From contig JAICYJ010000022.1 of assembly GCA_025934255.1 (NCBI GenBank), positions 1 through 44,830 on the forward strand: 44,830 nucleotides of DNA. The letters are read 5' to 3'. Shown piece after piece: positions 9,235 to 16,427 of the stretch. Position 1 is the stretch's first letter. Each line of letters opens with the position of its first letter. The notes beneath the pieces were generated by a model. The model saw only the letters and a list, made by a program, of their open reading frames with translations. It did not search any database and was not told the DNA's origin. Made by a program: the position numbers and the translations under genes. The stretch comes from Thermoleophilia bacterium. GTDB taxonomy: Bacteria; Actinomycetota; Thermoleophilia; Gaiellales; JAICJC01.

Positions 9235-9561
9235 GTGGAACAGCGAACTCCAGCCGTGCGGACGCGGCTCTCGGCGGCGGCACCGCAGGTGGCCGTGCTT
9301 GGCCCGCTGGCGCTGGTCATGGGGTCGCGCGCCGGGCTCTCGCTCGAGCAGATAGACGACCTGGCGATGGCCATCGAGCTGGTGGTGCGGCACCGCCGCG
9401 ATGAGCGCGGAGCGGAGTTCTGGGCGGAGCCGGGAACGCTGGAGGTGTTCATCAGCGAGGTCGACCAGGCGTGGCTCGAGCAACGCCTGGGGATGCTGGC
9501 GGTGCTGGTTTCGGAAACGGAGCTCGACGCCGGAGGGGTGAGGTTGCGAGTCAATGCCTGA
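9235..9561 (+). CDS. Degenerate RsbW-like protein (copy 1), translationally coupled to sigma
   Basis: 108 aa from GTG 9235; in-frame ATG codons at 9157 and 9181 could extend it. It resembles the first half of an RsbW-type domain: VAVLGPLALVMGSRAGLSLE, then QIDDLAMAIELVV at the N-box position, then a strand (TLEVFISEVD) and a closing helix. The N-box Asn is replaced by Arg and the G1 and lid glycine motifs are absent, so ATP binding looks lost. The C-terminus overlaps the sigma start by 8 bp. A similar protein sits in the same place in the second cassette (10679-10993). Perhaps a non-catalytic sigma-binding or kinase-partner subunit. Confidence 0.55.
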   Translation: MEQRTPAVRTRLSAAAPQVAVLGPLALVMGSRAGLSLEQIDDLAMAIELVVRHRRDERGAEFWAEPGTLEVFISEVDQAWLEQRLGMLAVLVSETELDAGGVRLRVNA

Positions 9562-10267
9562 GCCGGCAGAGCTGCTAGCCGGACGGGTGGCGCGGGGCGA
9601 CGATGCGGCGGCCGAGGAGCTGGTGGACGCCATGCGCCCGCTGGTGTCTTCGATGGCGACGCGGTTCCAGGGACGGGTGCCGCGCTCCGACCTGGAGCAG
9701 GCCGGCGTGGTGGGGCTGCTGCGGGCGGCGGCGACGTTCGATGCGGAGCACGGCACGCCGTTCGGCGGGTATGCGGCGCCGTTCGTGATGGGCGAGATGC
9801 TGGCCTGCGTGCGGCAGCAGTCCGCGCCGGTGCGGGTGCCGCGATCGGTGGCCGAGAATGAGCGCGCGGTAGCGTCAACGGTCGATCTGCTGACGTCGCA
9901 GCACGGGCGCAGCCCGACGGTGGCCGAGATCGCGGAGCGGGCGAAGCTGGACGAGGAAGCGGTGCTGGACGCGCTGCGGGCGAGCATGGCGGCCAGGCCC
10001 GTGTCGCTGGACGAGATCGAGCCGGAGCGGTTCGGAGAGACCGACGAGACGCTGGAGTCGGTGGAGCGGCGGCTGGAGCTGGGGACGCGGCTGGATCGGC
10101 TCGACCGGCGTAGCCGGGTGGTGCTGGTGCTCCGGTTCGGAATGGAGCTGTCGCAGCGCGAGATCGCGGAGCGCCTGGGCATCTCGCAGATGCACGTGTC
10201 GCGGTTGCTGCGGGCGGCCATGGCCGAGATCGCAGATGAGGGTGAGGATGATGCGGCTAACGGTTGA
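9554..10267 (+). CDS. SigB/SigF-type RNA polymerase sigma factor (copy 1)
   Basis: 237 aa. Region 2 (ADEELVDAMRPLVSSMATRF-like start, DLEQAGVVGLLRAAATFDAE, GTPFGGYAAPFVMGEM) and the following VPRSVAENERAV linker, region 3 (GRSPTVAEIAERAKLDEEAV) and region 4 with HTH (LSQREIAERLGISQMHVSRL) are complete. The pattern matches group 3 sigma factors for general stress or sporulation. The start overlaps the degenerate RsbW-like gene, and the end overlaps the convergent second rsbW by 11 bp. Control by the flanking RsbV/RsbW proteins is inferred. Confidence 0.92.
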   Translation: MPEPAELLAGRVARGDDAAAEELVDAMRPLVSSMATRFQGRVPRSDLEQAGVVGLLRAAATFDAEHGTPFGGYAAPFVMGEMLACVRQQSAPVRVPRSVAENERAVASTVDLLTSQHGRSPTVAEIAERAKLDEEAVLDALRASMAARPVSLDEIEPERFGETDETLESVERRLELGTRLDRLDRRSRVVLVLRFGMELSQREIAERLGISQMHVSRLLRAAMAEIADEGEDDAANG

Positions 10268-10661
10268 TCGAGCGCGCGAAGCTGACCCGCGCCCCGCCTT
10301 CAGGGCGCTGCGGATCGATGCTGTGTCGGGTGCTGAGCTCGTGCAGCAGCGACAGGCCGAAGCCGGGCTGGTCGGGAAGGCGGCCGCCGGGGAAGCCGCG
10401 GCCGTTGTCGCTGACGGCAACCTCGATCTCGTACGGCGACGTGCGAAACTCGATCTCGATCACGCCGTCCGGATCGTTGTCGTACCCGTGCACAATTGCG
10501 TTGGAACAGGCCTCGGAGAGCAGCAGCTTGAGATCGTCGAGCTGGTCGTCGGTGATGACGAGGTCGGCCACGGCGCCGATCAGCGCCTGCCGGCAGACGA
10601 TCAGGTACGCCGGTTGCGAGGGGACGGTCAGTGTTGCCATGGGAGGGGCCTGCGTTGACAT
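10257..10661 (-). CDS. RsbW-like anti-sigma factor / serine kinase (copy 2)
   Basis: 134 aa from ATG 10661; a second in-frame ATG seven codons in is an alternative and neither has a strong RBS. The GHKL core is intact: DDLKLLLSEACSNAIVHGY, VSDNGRGFPGG, PGFGLSLLHEL. Compared with copy 1 it has a shorter loop and a different N-terminus. It is divergent from the degenerate protein at 10679 and convergent with sigma factor 1 (11-bp overlap). No second STAS gene is present, so both kinases may share the antagonist at 8321. Confidence 0.88.
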   Translation of the reverse strand: MSTQAPPMATLTVPSQPAYLIVCRQALIGAVADLVITDDQLDDLKLLLSEACSNAIVHGYDNDPDGVIEIEFRTSPYEIEVAVSDNGRGFPGGRLPDQPGFGLSLLHELSTRHSIDPQRPEGGARVSFARSINR

Positions 10662-10678
10662 CTACTGGTGAGAGTACC

Positions 10679-10993
10679 GTGACTCTGCGTGCCGCAAACG
10701 GGAGTTCGGCAGCGGCGATCGCCGGGCACGTGACGATGGCGATGGCGGCGGCTGCCGGTTTCACCCCGCTTCGGGCCGAGCGCGCACGAGCCAGCCTGGC
10801 CCAGGCGCTCGGCGTCTGCACGGGTGCGGTTGAGCTGGGCCTGGCGGCGGAGCCGGGAGTGCTGATGGCACGGATCCGGGCGGCCCCCGAGCAGCTCGCC
10901 GCGATGGGGAGGCTCCTGGCGGAGCTCTCGCCCGAGCGCGTCGACGACCGGCTTGAGCTGCGGTTCGTACGGCCGCAGCTGGACGTGGTCTGA
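10679..10993 (+). CDS. Degenerate RsbW-like protein (copy 2)
   Basis: 104 aa from GTG 10679 with GGTGAGAG upstream; the frame is open further upstream, but that part lies in the divergent promoter region. The layout mirrors the 9235 protein: an N-terminal helix (SAAAIAGHVTMAMAAAAGFT), a second helix at the N-box position (ARASLAQALGVC) that lacks the Glu and Asn, a strand (GVLMARIRAAPE) and a final helix (GRLLAELSPERVDDRL). No ATP-binding glycine motifs are present. Similar placement between an rsbW and a sigma gene suggests it shares the role of copy 1. Confidence 0.5.
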   Translation: MTLRAANGSSAAAIAGHVTMAMAAAAGFTPLRAERARASLAQALGVCTGAVELGLAAEPGVLMARIRAAPEQLAAMGRLLAELSPERVDDRLELRFVRPQLDVV

Positions 10994-11341
10994 GCGCTAG
11001 CAGAGACGGCGAGACGGCGCCAGCGCGGGCCCGGCCTGCCTCAGAGCCCGCTTCAGCCCGCGACAGTGCTTCGTGACCGGCGCGCCACACCTGTCACGGT
11101 GGGCGTAACAGGTTCTTGGCTCAACAATGCGAAATCGCTGCCAAGAGCCCTCTGAGCCCGACTCGGCCCTCGACGAGACCTCGTCATGACATCGTCACAG
11201 GTCGTGAGGAAGCTGGCACGTCGCGGAAGCGCGACGGAAGGGTCACGGCGAAGCCGTGGATGCATGTTTCAGCCGTGAGCGGTCCGCACACCTAGAGGGT
11301 GCGCCGGATTTGTCGGGCGCGTTTGCGAGACGAGGAGAGCG
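10994..11341. other. 348-bp intergenic region upstream of sigma factor 2
   Basis: No gene is seen. It holds one copy of a ~50-bp repeat (11158-11207) also found twice near 19.1-19.3 kb, an inverted ACCTGT/ACAGGT pair around 11089-11113, and the RBS of sigma factor 2 (CGAGGAGAG, 11331-11339). No confident sigma-A or SigB-type promoter was identified. Confidence 0.5.
11158..11207 (+). repeat. ~50-bp intergenic repeat, copy 1
   Basis: CCGACTCGGCCC-N9-CCTCGT-N12-ACAGGTCGTGA. All three blocks and both spacer lengths are the same in the copy at 19226-19275, and the outer blocks recur at 19106-19152. Function unknown; it is in a 5' region here and in a convergent region there. Confidence 0.5.
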
Positions 11342-12109
11342 ATGCCGACCAACGATCCCCGAACCGATCGCGAGCTAGTCATGGCCCACCGTGAGAAGGG
11401 CGATGACTCGGCCAGAGAGGCACTGATTCTGCGCTACTCGGGGTTGGCTCGTGCGATCGCCCGCCGGTTCGCTCGGCGCGGCATGGCGCACGACGACGTG
11501 CTCCAGAGCGGCTACCTCGGTCTGATCCAGGCCGTCGACCGTTACGACCCCTCTCGCGGCGTGCCGCTTCAGGCGTACGCCGCCCGCACCATCGAGGGCG
11601 AGATCATGCACCTCTTCCGTGATCGCGGCTGGGCCGTGCGCGTGCCGCGTCCGCTCCAGGAGCTGAGCCGCTCGCTGGCCGTCGTGTCGGAGCAGCTCGG
11701 CCACAAGCTCGGCCGCAAGCCCACCGTCGACGAACTGGCCGAGGCCACAGGACGCACGTATGACGAGATCCAGGAAGCGCTGGCCGTTCAGCGTGCCTAC
11801 ATCGCCGAGCCCCTGTCCGAACAGGGCGGCGACGACCGCGACGACGATGCCCGGCCGGTGGCGGCGCTGATGGTCGAGGAGTCCGGCTTCGAGTCGGTCC
11901 GCGACCGTGACCAGGTGGCACGCGCGATGCGGCACCTGCCCGCGCGCGAGCGCGAGATCGTGCGCCTGCGGTTCCTGCACGACCTCACCCAGGCCGAGAT
12001 CGCCGCCCAGATCGGCGTCAGCCAGATGCACGTGTCGCGCCTGCTGCGGTCGGCGCTTGACGCGATGGGCGAGGTCATGGACGGGGACCCCGCTCTGCTC
12101 GCCTCGTAG
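11342..12109 (+). CDS. SigB/SigF-type RNA polymerase sigma factor (copy 2)
   Basis: 255 aa from ATG 11342 with a good RBS (GAGGAGAGCG). Region 2 (LARAIARRFARRGMAHDDVL, GYLGLIQAVDRYDPSRGVPL, YAARTIEGEIMHLFRDRGWA, VRVPRPLQEL), region 3 (LGRKPTVDELAEATGRTYDE) and region 4 HTH (LTQAEIAAQIGVSQMHVSRL) are complete. It differs from copy 1 mainly in an acidic insert before region 4 (GGDDRDDDARP). It closes the second RsbW/degenerate partner/sigma cassette and is convergent with the group-2 sigma gene (21-bp gap). Confidence 0.92.
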   Translation: MPTNDPRTDRELVMAHREKGDDSAREALILRYSGLARAIARRFARRGMAHDDVLQSGYLGLIQAVDRYDPSRGVPLQAYAARTIEGEIMHLFRDRGWAVRVPRPLQELSRSLAVVSEQLGHKLGRKPTVDELAEATGRTYDEIQEALAVQRAYIAEPLSEQGGDDRDDDARPVAALMVEESGFESVRDRDQVARAMRHLPAREREIVRLRFLHDLTQAEIAAQIGVSQMHVSRLLRSALDAMGEVMDGDPALLAS

Positions 12110-12130
12110 GCCGCGCCGGGAGCTAGCTCG

Positions 12131-12955
12131 TCAGGCGGCCTGGTCGCCCCACGGCACGATCGCGTCCAGGCCGCGCAGCGTATCCAGCGCGTCCCGTTCG
12201 ATCTGGCCGATCCGCTGCCGCGACACATCCATCACCTGGCTGATCGCCTCGACCGTGCGCGGCTCGCCGTCGTTCAGCCCGAACCGCAGCTCGAGCACGG
12301 TGCGCTGACGCTCGCTGAGATGGCACAGGGCATCCCGCAGGCGCTCGCGCAGCTCCATCGTCATCACCTCGTCCTCGGCCCGCTCGGGCCCGGCCCTGCG
12401 CGAGGCCTCGCCGTCGTCGATGCTCTCCGCGGCGCTGGTGACGTGGTCGATCGCCGCCAGCTGCGCGATCCGCCGCACCGGCACGTGCATGGCCTCGGCC
12501 AGCTCACGGTCGCTTGGAGCACGTCCCAGCCGCACCTCCAGCGTCGCCCGCGTGCGCCGCAGCTTGACCACCCGCTCGGCCGTGTGCACCGGTACCCGGA
12601 TCGGCCGGCCGTGGTTGTGCACGCTGCGCTGGACGGCCTGGCGGATCCACCAGGTGGCGTAGGTGGAGAACTTGAGATCGCGGCGCCAGTCGAACTTGTC
12701 GACGGCACGGATCAACCCGACGGTGCCGTCCTGGATCAGGTCGGTAAGGGGCACGCCGTGCCCGCGGAAGTGCTTCGCGATCGACACCACCAGGCGCAGG
12801 TTGGATTCGATCATGCGCCGCCGCGCGCCGTCGTCGCCGGCTTCGACCAGGCGCGCCAGCTGCCGCTCCTCGTCCTTGTCGAGCAGTCGGTGGCGTCCTA
12901 TTTCGGTCAGATAAACGTCGAGAGACTCGCCCGTTAGGGTCATCGCGGCGTGCAT
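12131..12955 (-). CDS. Group-2 sigma-70 factor (primary-like)
   Basis: About 274 aa from ATG 12955 (ATG 12943, four codons on, is equally possible; the longer open frame upstream is not protein-like). Region 1.2 (SLDVYLTEIGRHRLLDKDEE), region 2 (NLRLVVSIAKHFRGHGVPLT, DLIQDGTVGLIRAVDKFDWR, FSTYATWWIRQAVQRSVHNH), region 3 and region 4.2 (EAISQVMDVSRQRIGQIERD) are all intact. There is no long region 1.1, as in HrdB/SigB-like alternative primary factors. It is divergent from a 35-aa membrane ORF at 13027. Confidence 0.92.
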   Translation of the reverse strand: MHAAMTLTGESLDVYLTEIGRHRLLDKDEERQLARLVEAGDDGARRRMIESNLRLVVSIAKHFRGHGVPLTDLIQDGTVGLIRAVDKFDWRRDLKFSTYATWWIRQAVQRSVHNHGRPIRVPVHTAERVVKLRRTRATLEVRLGRAPSDRELAEAMHVPVRRIAQLAAIDHVTSAAESIDDGEASRRAGPERAEDEVMTMELRERLRDALCHLSERQRTVLELRFGLNDGEPRTVEAISQVMDVSRQRIGQIERDALDTLRGLDAIVPWGDQAA

Positions 12956-13026
12956 GCCCGATGATGGCCGGCAGCAAACGCGCGCCGGCCGGTTTGGGTG
13001 CTGCGTCACGTGGGAACAGCACGGCC

Positions 13027-13134
13027 ATGACACCAATACTTGCTGCTCCACTTCTGGCTCTGGGTACGGGAATCGGTATCGTGGGACTGATCGTGATCAT
13101 CATCGTGGTGGTGGTGCTTCTGCGCGTCCTGTGA
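13027..13134 (+). CDS. 35-aa hydrophobic small protein
   Basis: ATG 13027 to TGA 13132. The product MTPILAAPLLALGTGIGIVG then LIVIIIVVVVLLRVL is one long hydrophobic helix with a single terminal Arg, the pattern of small single-pass membrane proteins. It lies divergent from the group-2 sigma gene. There is no strong RBS (GGGAAC lies 13 bases upstream), and no other support, so it is a candidate only. Confidence 0.4.
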   Translation: MTPILAAPLLALGTGIGIVGLIVIIIVVVVLLRVL

Positions 13135-13270
13135 CGCTTCCCGGCCTGCTCTGATCCGTTTGCACTTTGTAAGAGATTGCACTGGACAGTGGGCGAATCT
13201 GTCACGGAGTGCTACAACAGGTGTGGGGGTCGCGGCCGAGCAGTCTGCCTCTCCGTCTCGGCGGCCCTCA

Positions 13271-13320
13271 GGAGTACCAGCCTCCCGTCCGTGTTGGAGC
13301 CCGCGGACGGGAGGTACTCC
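13271..13320. terminator. Long stem-loop 3' of the HxlR-like gene
   Basis: GGAGTACC-AGCC-TCCCGTCCG pairs with CGGACGGGAGGTACTCC, giving 17 paired bases with a 4-nt bulge and a 12-nt loop. It ends 3 bp beyond the stop codon of the minus-strand gene at 13324, so it fits a terminator for that gene. There is no long T tract on either side. Confidence 0.6.
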
Positions 13321-13323
13321 TCC

Positions 13324-13875
13324 TCAGGCGTTGGCCATGCGGCGCAGCGGTGGCCGGATCGGACGCGCGCGCCGTGACAGCCGGTAGAGGGTGCTGGGCG
13401 GGAAGCCGTCGACCACGCGCCGCTCCACCAGCCCGGCGTCCGACAGCGCCTTCAGCGCCAGCGTCAGCGCCCGCGGGCTGATCGGCGGCAGCCGGTCGCG
13501 CAGCTGGCCGAAGCGGCCGTCACCGAGGTCGTCGAGGGCTGCGACGATCGGCATCGACCACTTGTTCAGTCCGACGTGTTCGGCCTGCAGGGCGTCCAGA
13601 GCGAACATCAGCTGGCTGCAGGCCGGCGCTAGCTCGAGGCCGCGCGCAGTCAGTACGTACTCGGGACGCAGCGGATGGCCGTAGCCAGGGTTGCGGGCCA
13701 CCAGCCCCTGCTCGACCAACCAGTCCAGCGTCCGCCTCAGCGATTGCCGGCCGATGCCGAGGCGGCGGGAGAGGTTTACGAACCGTCCGCCGTTACCGCG
13801 GCCGAGCTCCGCTAGCACCGGCACCGACCAGCGGTGGTGAAACAGGTGGGGGAGCGGAGGCGGCTCGGTTGACAT
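13324..13875 (-). CDS. Tandem HxlR-like winged-helix regulator
   Basis: 183 aa with two related winged-helix domains. Repeat 1 (~10-85): FHHRWSVPVLAELGRGNGGR, LSRRLGIGRQSLRRTLDWLV then EQGLVAR and YVLTARGLEL. Repeat 2 (~100-175): LNKWSMPIVAALDDLGDGRF, LRDRLPPISPRALTLALKAL then SDAGLVERRV and YRLSRRA. Each follows the HxlR plan (K/R-W-S-x-P-[IV], 'L-x-x-x-L-x-x-I-S-x-R' recognition helix, wing). HxlR proteins are normally single-domain dimers, so this looks like a fused dimer. It is divergent from the broken VOC gene at 13931 and may have regulated it. Confidence 0.75.
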   Translation of the reverse strand: MSTEPPPLPHLFHHRWSVPVLAELGRGNGGRFVNLSRRLGIGRQSLRRTLDWLVEQGLVARNPGYGHPLRPEYVLTARGLELAPACSQLMFALDALQAEHVGLNKWSMPIVAALDDLGDGRFGQLRDRLPPISPRALTLALKALSDAGLVERRVVDGFPPSTLYRLSRRARPIRPPLRRMANA

Positions 13876-13930
13876 GAAAGTGATTCTAGTATAAAAACCG
13901 GTCTAACTGCCACCAGCAGAGGAGGGCACC

Positions 13931-14358
13931 GTGAGCATCGATCAGTCATCCGCCGTCCAGCAGACCGGGCCGATCGGCTACGCCGGCCACATGACGGCGG
14001 CCATCGGCGTCTCCGACATGGAGCGCTCGCGCAGCTGGTTCCAGGAGCTGCTCGGCTTCGAACCGATCTACACCCTGGCCGACTGGGGATGTGCGAGCTG
14101 CGGACGCCGATCCCCGGCGTCAACCTCGGCATCGGCCAGGAGGAGACGGTCACACCGCAGGGCGGCGCCACGCTCACGTTCGGCGTGACCGACATTGCGG
14201 CCGCGCGTGGGCACCTCGAGCGAAACGGCGTGCGCTTCGACGGGGACACGCGTGAGATCGAGGGCGTGGTCAGGCTGGCGACCTTCTACGACCTCGACGG
14301 CAACACGTTCATGCTGGCCCAGCGGCTCGACGCGGACCAGGCCGGCCGCGGTGGCTGA
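13931..14358 (+). pseudogene. Glyoxalase/VOC-family protein, frameshifted
   Basis: GTG 13931 has an RBS (GAGGAGGGC). The first part reads ...GHMTAAIGVSDMERSRSWFQ then ELLGFEPIYTLADWG, a normal first beta-alpha-beta unit of a VOC domain, and then becomes low-quality sequence. The neighbouring frame resumes at about 14088 with MCELRTPIPGVNLGIGQEE, TLTFGVTDIAAARGHLERNG and TFYDLDGNTFMLAQRL, the rest of the fold with the metal-ligand region near 'D-L-D-G-N'. Adding one base to the GGGG run at 14084-14087 joins the two. Pseudogene or sequencing error. Confidence 0.75.
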
Positions 14359-14683
14359 GCCGCAGATGGACGCCCATACGCTGGTGCTGCTGATGCGCCC
14401 GGCCGCACCACCTCAGCTGGACGAGGATGCCGTCGACGCCCTCCAGGAGCAGCACCTCGCGTTCCTGCAGGCCCGGCGCGACCAGGGCGTGATGGCAGCC
14501 GCCGGCCCCTTCCGCGATCGCCCGGACGAGCGCTGGCGGGGCATGTGCATCTACCTTGCCGACCGCGAGCGGGCGCTGGAGCTGGCATCGGAGGATCCGA
14601 TGGTGCGGGCTGGGTGGCTGGAGCTGCAGGCCCTGACCTGGCTGACGCGGCCGGGTGAGCTCAGCTACGGGCCGGAAGCCTAG
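14351..14683 (+). CDS. YciI-like protein
   Basis: 110 aa from GTG 14351, overlapping the VOC stop by 8 bp (ATG 14366 is an alternative). Ferredoxin-like dimeric fold signatures of the YciI family: TLVLLMRPA, LQEQHLAFLQARRDQGVMAA then AGPF, and RALELASEDPMVRAGWLELQ. The His in 'QEQHLAFL' and Asp in 'EDPMVRAG' match the conserved pair of the family. The biochemical role of most YciI proteins is unknown. Likely co-transcribed with the VOC gene. Confidence 0.75.
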   Translation: MAEPQMDAHTLVLLMRPAAPPQLDEDAVDALQEQHLAFLQARRDQGVMAAAGPFRDRPDERWRGMCIYLADRERALELASEDPMVRAGWLELQALTWLTRPGELSYGPEA

Positions 14684-15249
14684 GTCTCCTCCAGCTCGCC
14701 GAGGTAGCGCACCTCGGAGAACACGCGCTCGACCATCGGCCGGAAGTGCTCGGCCGGCAGCGCCTCGTAGGCGGGGTCGAAGCAGTTCTGGTCATACAGC
14801 TCGCAGAACTCGGCGCAGGCCGCGTACCAGGGGTGGTCGATGTAGCGGTCGCGGGCGTTGCGGTCGCCGCCGGAGTGGTGGGCGCGGTAGTACAGCTGGA
14901 ACAGGCCGTGGTGCTTGACCACCCAGCACACCTCCGGCCGCACGTACGGCTTCAGGATCGCCGCCACCATCTCGCCATGCGTCCAGGGCGCGAGCTCGTC
15001 GCCGATGTCGTGCAGCAGGGCGGCCACCACGTACTCCTCGTCGCGGCCGTCGCGAAGCGCGCGCGTGGCCGACTGCAGCGAGTGCTCGTAGCGCGACACC
15101 TGGTAGCCGGCGAACGAGGCGCGCAGCTTCTCCAGCGACTCCATCAGGCGCTCGGGCAGGCCGGTCATGTACTGCTCTTCGTAGCGATCGAGCAGCGCGT
15201 AGTCCTCGGCCGTGCCCTCGGCCATGTTCGTGAAGCGCACCGTCTCCAT
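14680..15249 (-). CDS. HD-domain protein, PhnZ/MIOX-like
   Basis: 189 aa. Metal-ligand pattern: His56 (RYEHSLQSATRA), His80-Asp81 (AALLHDIGD), His91 (WTHGEMVA), His113/114 (VVKHHGLFQLYY) and Asp153 (ELYDQ). The 24-residue spacing between the first His and the HD pair and the 'EH-x-LQ' motif match the di-iron HD oxygenases (PhnZ, TmpB) more than classical HD phosphohydrolases, so an oxygenase acting on a small polar substrate is possible. That is inference. It overlaps the convergent YciI gene by 4 bp. Confidence 0.75.
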   Translation of the reverse strand: METVRFTNMAEGTAEDYALLDRYEEQYMTGLPERLMESLEKLRASFAGYQVSRYEHSLQSATRALRDGRDEEYVVAALLHDIGDELAPWTHGEMVAAILKPYVRPEVCWVVKHHGLFQLYYRAHHSGGDRNARDRYIDHPWYAACAEFCELYDQNCFDPAYEALPAEHFRPMVERVFSEVRYLGELEET

Positions 15250-15264
15250 GCAACCAGTCTACCG

Positions 15265-15813
15265 TCAGGCGGCCACGGGCTGCACCTCTGCCAGCAACGC
15301 GTCGAGCACCTCCGACAGGCGCGTGTCGTGCGGCGCGGCCAGCGTGCCGGCCTCGTCGAAGTGCTCGTGCGCACGAGCCAGCGAAAGGTCGCCGTTTACC
15401 ACGCGGGCGCCGGTCAGGCCCAGCACCTTGCGCAGCTCGGCCTGCGCCCACATGCCGCCGTAGCCGCCGGTGCTGGCACCGATCACCGCGGCCGGCTTGC
15501 CGCGCAGCACGTTGTCGGGAAACGGTGTGGAGACCCAGTCCAGGGCGTTCTTGAGCACGCCCGGGATCGAGCCGTTGTACTCGGGGGTTGCGATCAGCAG
15601 CGCATCGGCCGCCGCGATCTGCTCGCTCAGCTCGCGCACCGGCGCCGGCCGTTCGCCGGGGTCGGAGCGCTCGCCGTGGAACGGCGGGATCGCGGCCAGC
15701 CCGGTGAAGCGCACGAGCTGGACGCCGGCCGGTGCCTGCTCCTCCGCCGCGCGGAGGAGCAGGGTGTTCAGTGAGTCCGGCCGCAGGCTGCCCGAGATGG
15801 TCAGCACGCGCAT
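15265..15813 (-). CDS. NAD(P)H-dependent FMN reductase family protein
   Basis: 182 aa flavodoxin-like fold. The FMN phosphate loop is ISGSLRPDSLNTLLL; the signature PEYNGSIPGVLKNALDW (residues ~83-99) and GASTGGYGGMWAQAELR are typical of the ChrR/SsuE-type reductases. These soluble enzymes reduce flavins, quinones or azo compounds with NAD(P)H. Same strand as the YceI gene upstream (5-bp gap), so probably one operon under the MarR-family regulator at 16413. Confidence 0.88.
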   Translation of the reverse strand: MRVLTISGSLRPDSLNTLLLRAAEEQAPAGVQLVRFTGLAAIPPFHGERSDPGERPAPVRELSEQIAAADALLIATPEYNGSIPGVLKNALDWVSTPFPDNVLRGKPAAVIGASTGGYGGMWAQAELRKVLGLTGARVVNGDLSLARAHEHFDEAGTLAAPHDTRLSEVLDALLAEVQPVAA

Positions 15814-15818
15814 GGGCG

Positions 15819-16355
15819 TTACGCCCCCTTCACGAACGACAGGCTGGCGGTGAGCTTGACGGTGTCGTCGAGCAGTGCGCCGCCGCCCGGCAGCGGGGCA
15901 TTCCAGGTGACACCGTGCTCCTGACGGTTGATCTCGCCCTCGAGGTCGATGCCGACCCGCTCGTTGCCCCAGGGATCCTGGTCGGGGCCGTTGACCTTGG
16001 CCGACAGCGTGACCGGCCGGCTGACGCCCTTCAGGGTCAGCTCGCCCTCGACGCGGTGGGGAGCGACCAGCGTGCCTGTGAAGGTCGCCTGCGGGTAGCG
16101 CTCGACGTCGAAGAAGTCGGGCGACTTGAGGTGCCCGTCGCGGGCCTCGTCATACGTGACCGCGCTGGCGGTCTCGATGCTGCCCTTGATGCGGGGCTGC
16201 TCGCCGCCCTCGAGCGTGGCCTCGAAGTCCAGGAAGCGGCCGCGCACGGTGGAAATCTTCATGTGGCGGACGCCGAACTCGAAGGACGAGTGGGCGGGGT
16301 CGACGGTGTAGCTGCCGACCGGGATGGTGGTGGGTGCAATTTCAACGGTGCTCAT
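15819..16355 (-). CDS. YceI family protein (lipocalin-like polyisoprenoid binding)
   Basis: 178 aa from ATG 16355, preceded by GGAAGGAG; the longer open frame upstream is antisense to the MarR gene. Fold markers: GSYTVDPAHSSFEFGVRHM, VRGRFLDFEATLEGG, VTYDEARDGHLKSPDFFDVE, PQATFTGTLV, VEGELTLKGVSRPVTLSAKV. There is no signal peptide, as is usual for the cytoplasmic actinobacterial members. YceI proteins bind long-chain isoprenoids or amides. It is divergent from the MarR gene with inverted repeats between them. Confidence 0.92.
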   Translation of the reverse strand: MSTVEIAPTTIPVGSYTVDPAHSSFEFGVRHMKISTVRGRFLDFEATLEGGEQPRIKGSIETASAVTYDEARDGHLKSPDFFDVERYPQATFTGTLVAPHRVEGELTLKGVSRPVTLSAKVNGPDQDPWGNERVGIDLEGEINRQEHGVTWNAPLPGGGALLDDTVKLTASLSFVKGA

Positions 16356-16379
16356 GGTGGCTCCTTCCAAACCGGTGTA

Positions 16380-16427
16380 TACTTGAGCTAGCAACAATCT
16401 AGCAGGAGAACATTGAGCCGTCAAGTA
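16380..16427. promoter_or_regulatory. Inverted repeats between yceI and marR-like genes
   Basis: Two nested palindromes: GCTAG-N7-CTAGC (16387-16403), and TACTTGA (16380-16386) with its inverse TCAAGTA (16421-16427), the latter just inside the MarR gene. Such sites are typical for an autoregulated MarR repressor controlling a divergent target. Binding is inferred. Confidence 0.45.

Noticed and set aside
6218..9355. 1,045-aa plus-strand frame overlapping the flavoprotein and the RsbV/RsbW genes
   Set aside because: Arg/Gly/Ala-rich shadow in a second frame; the real genes in this span have clear domain matches.
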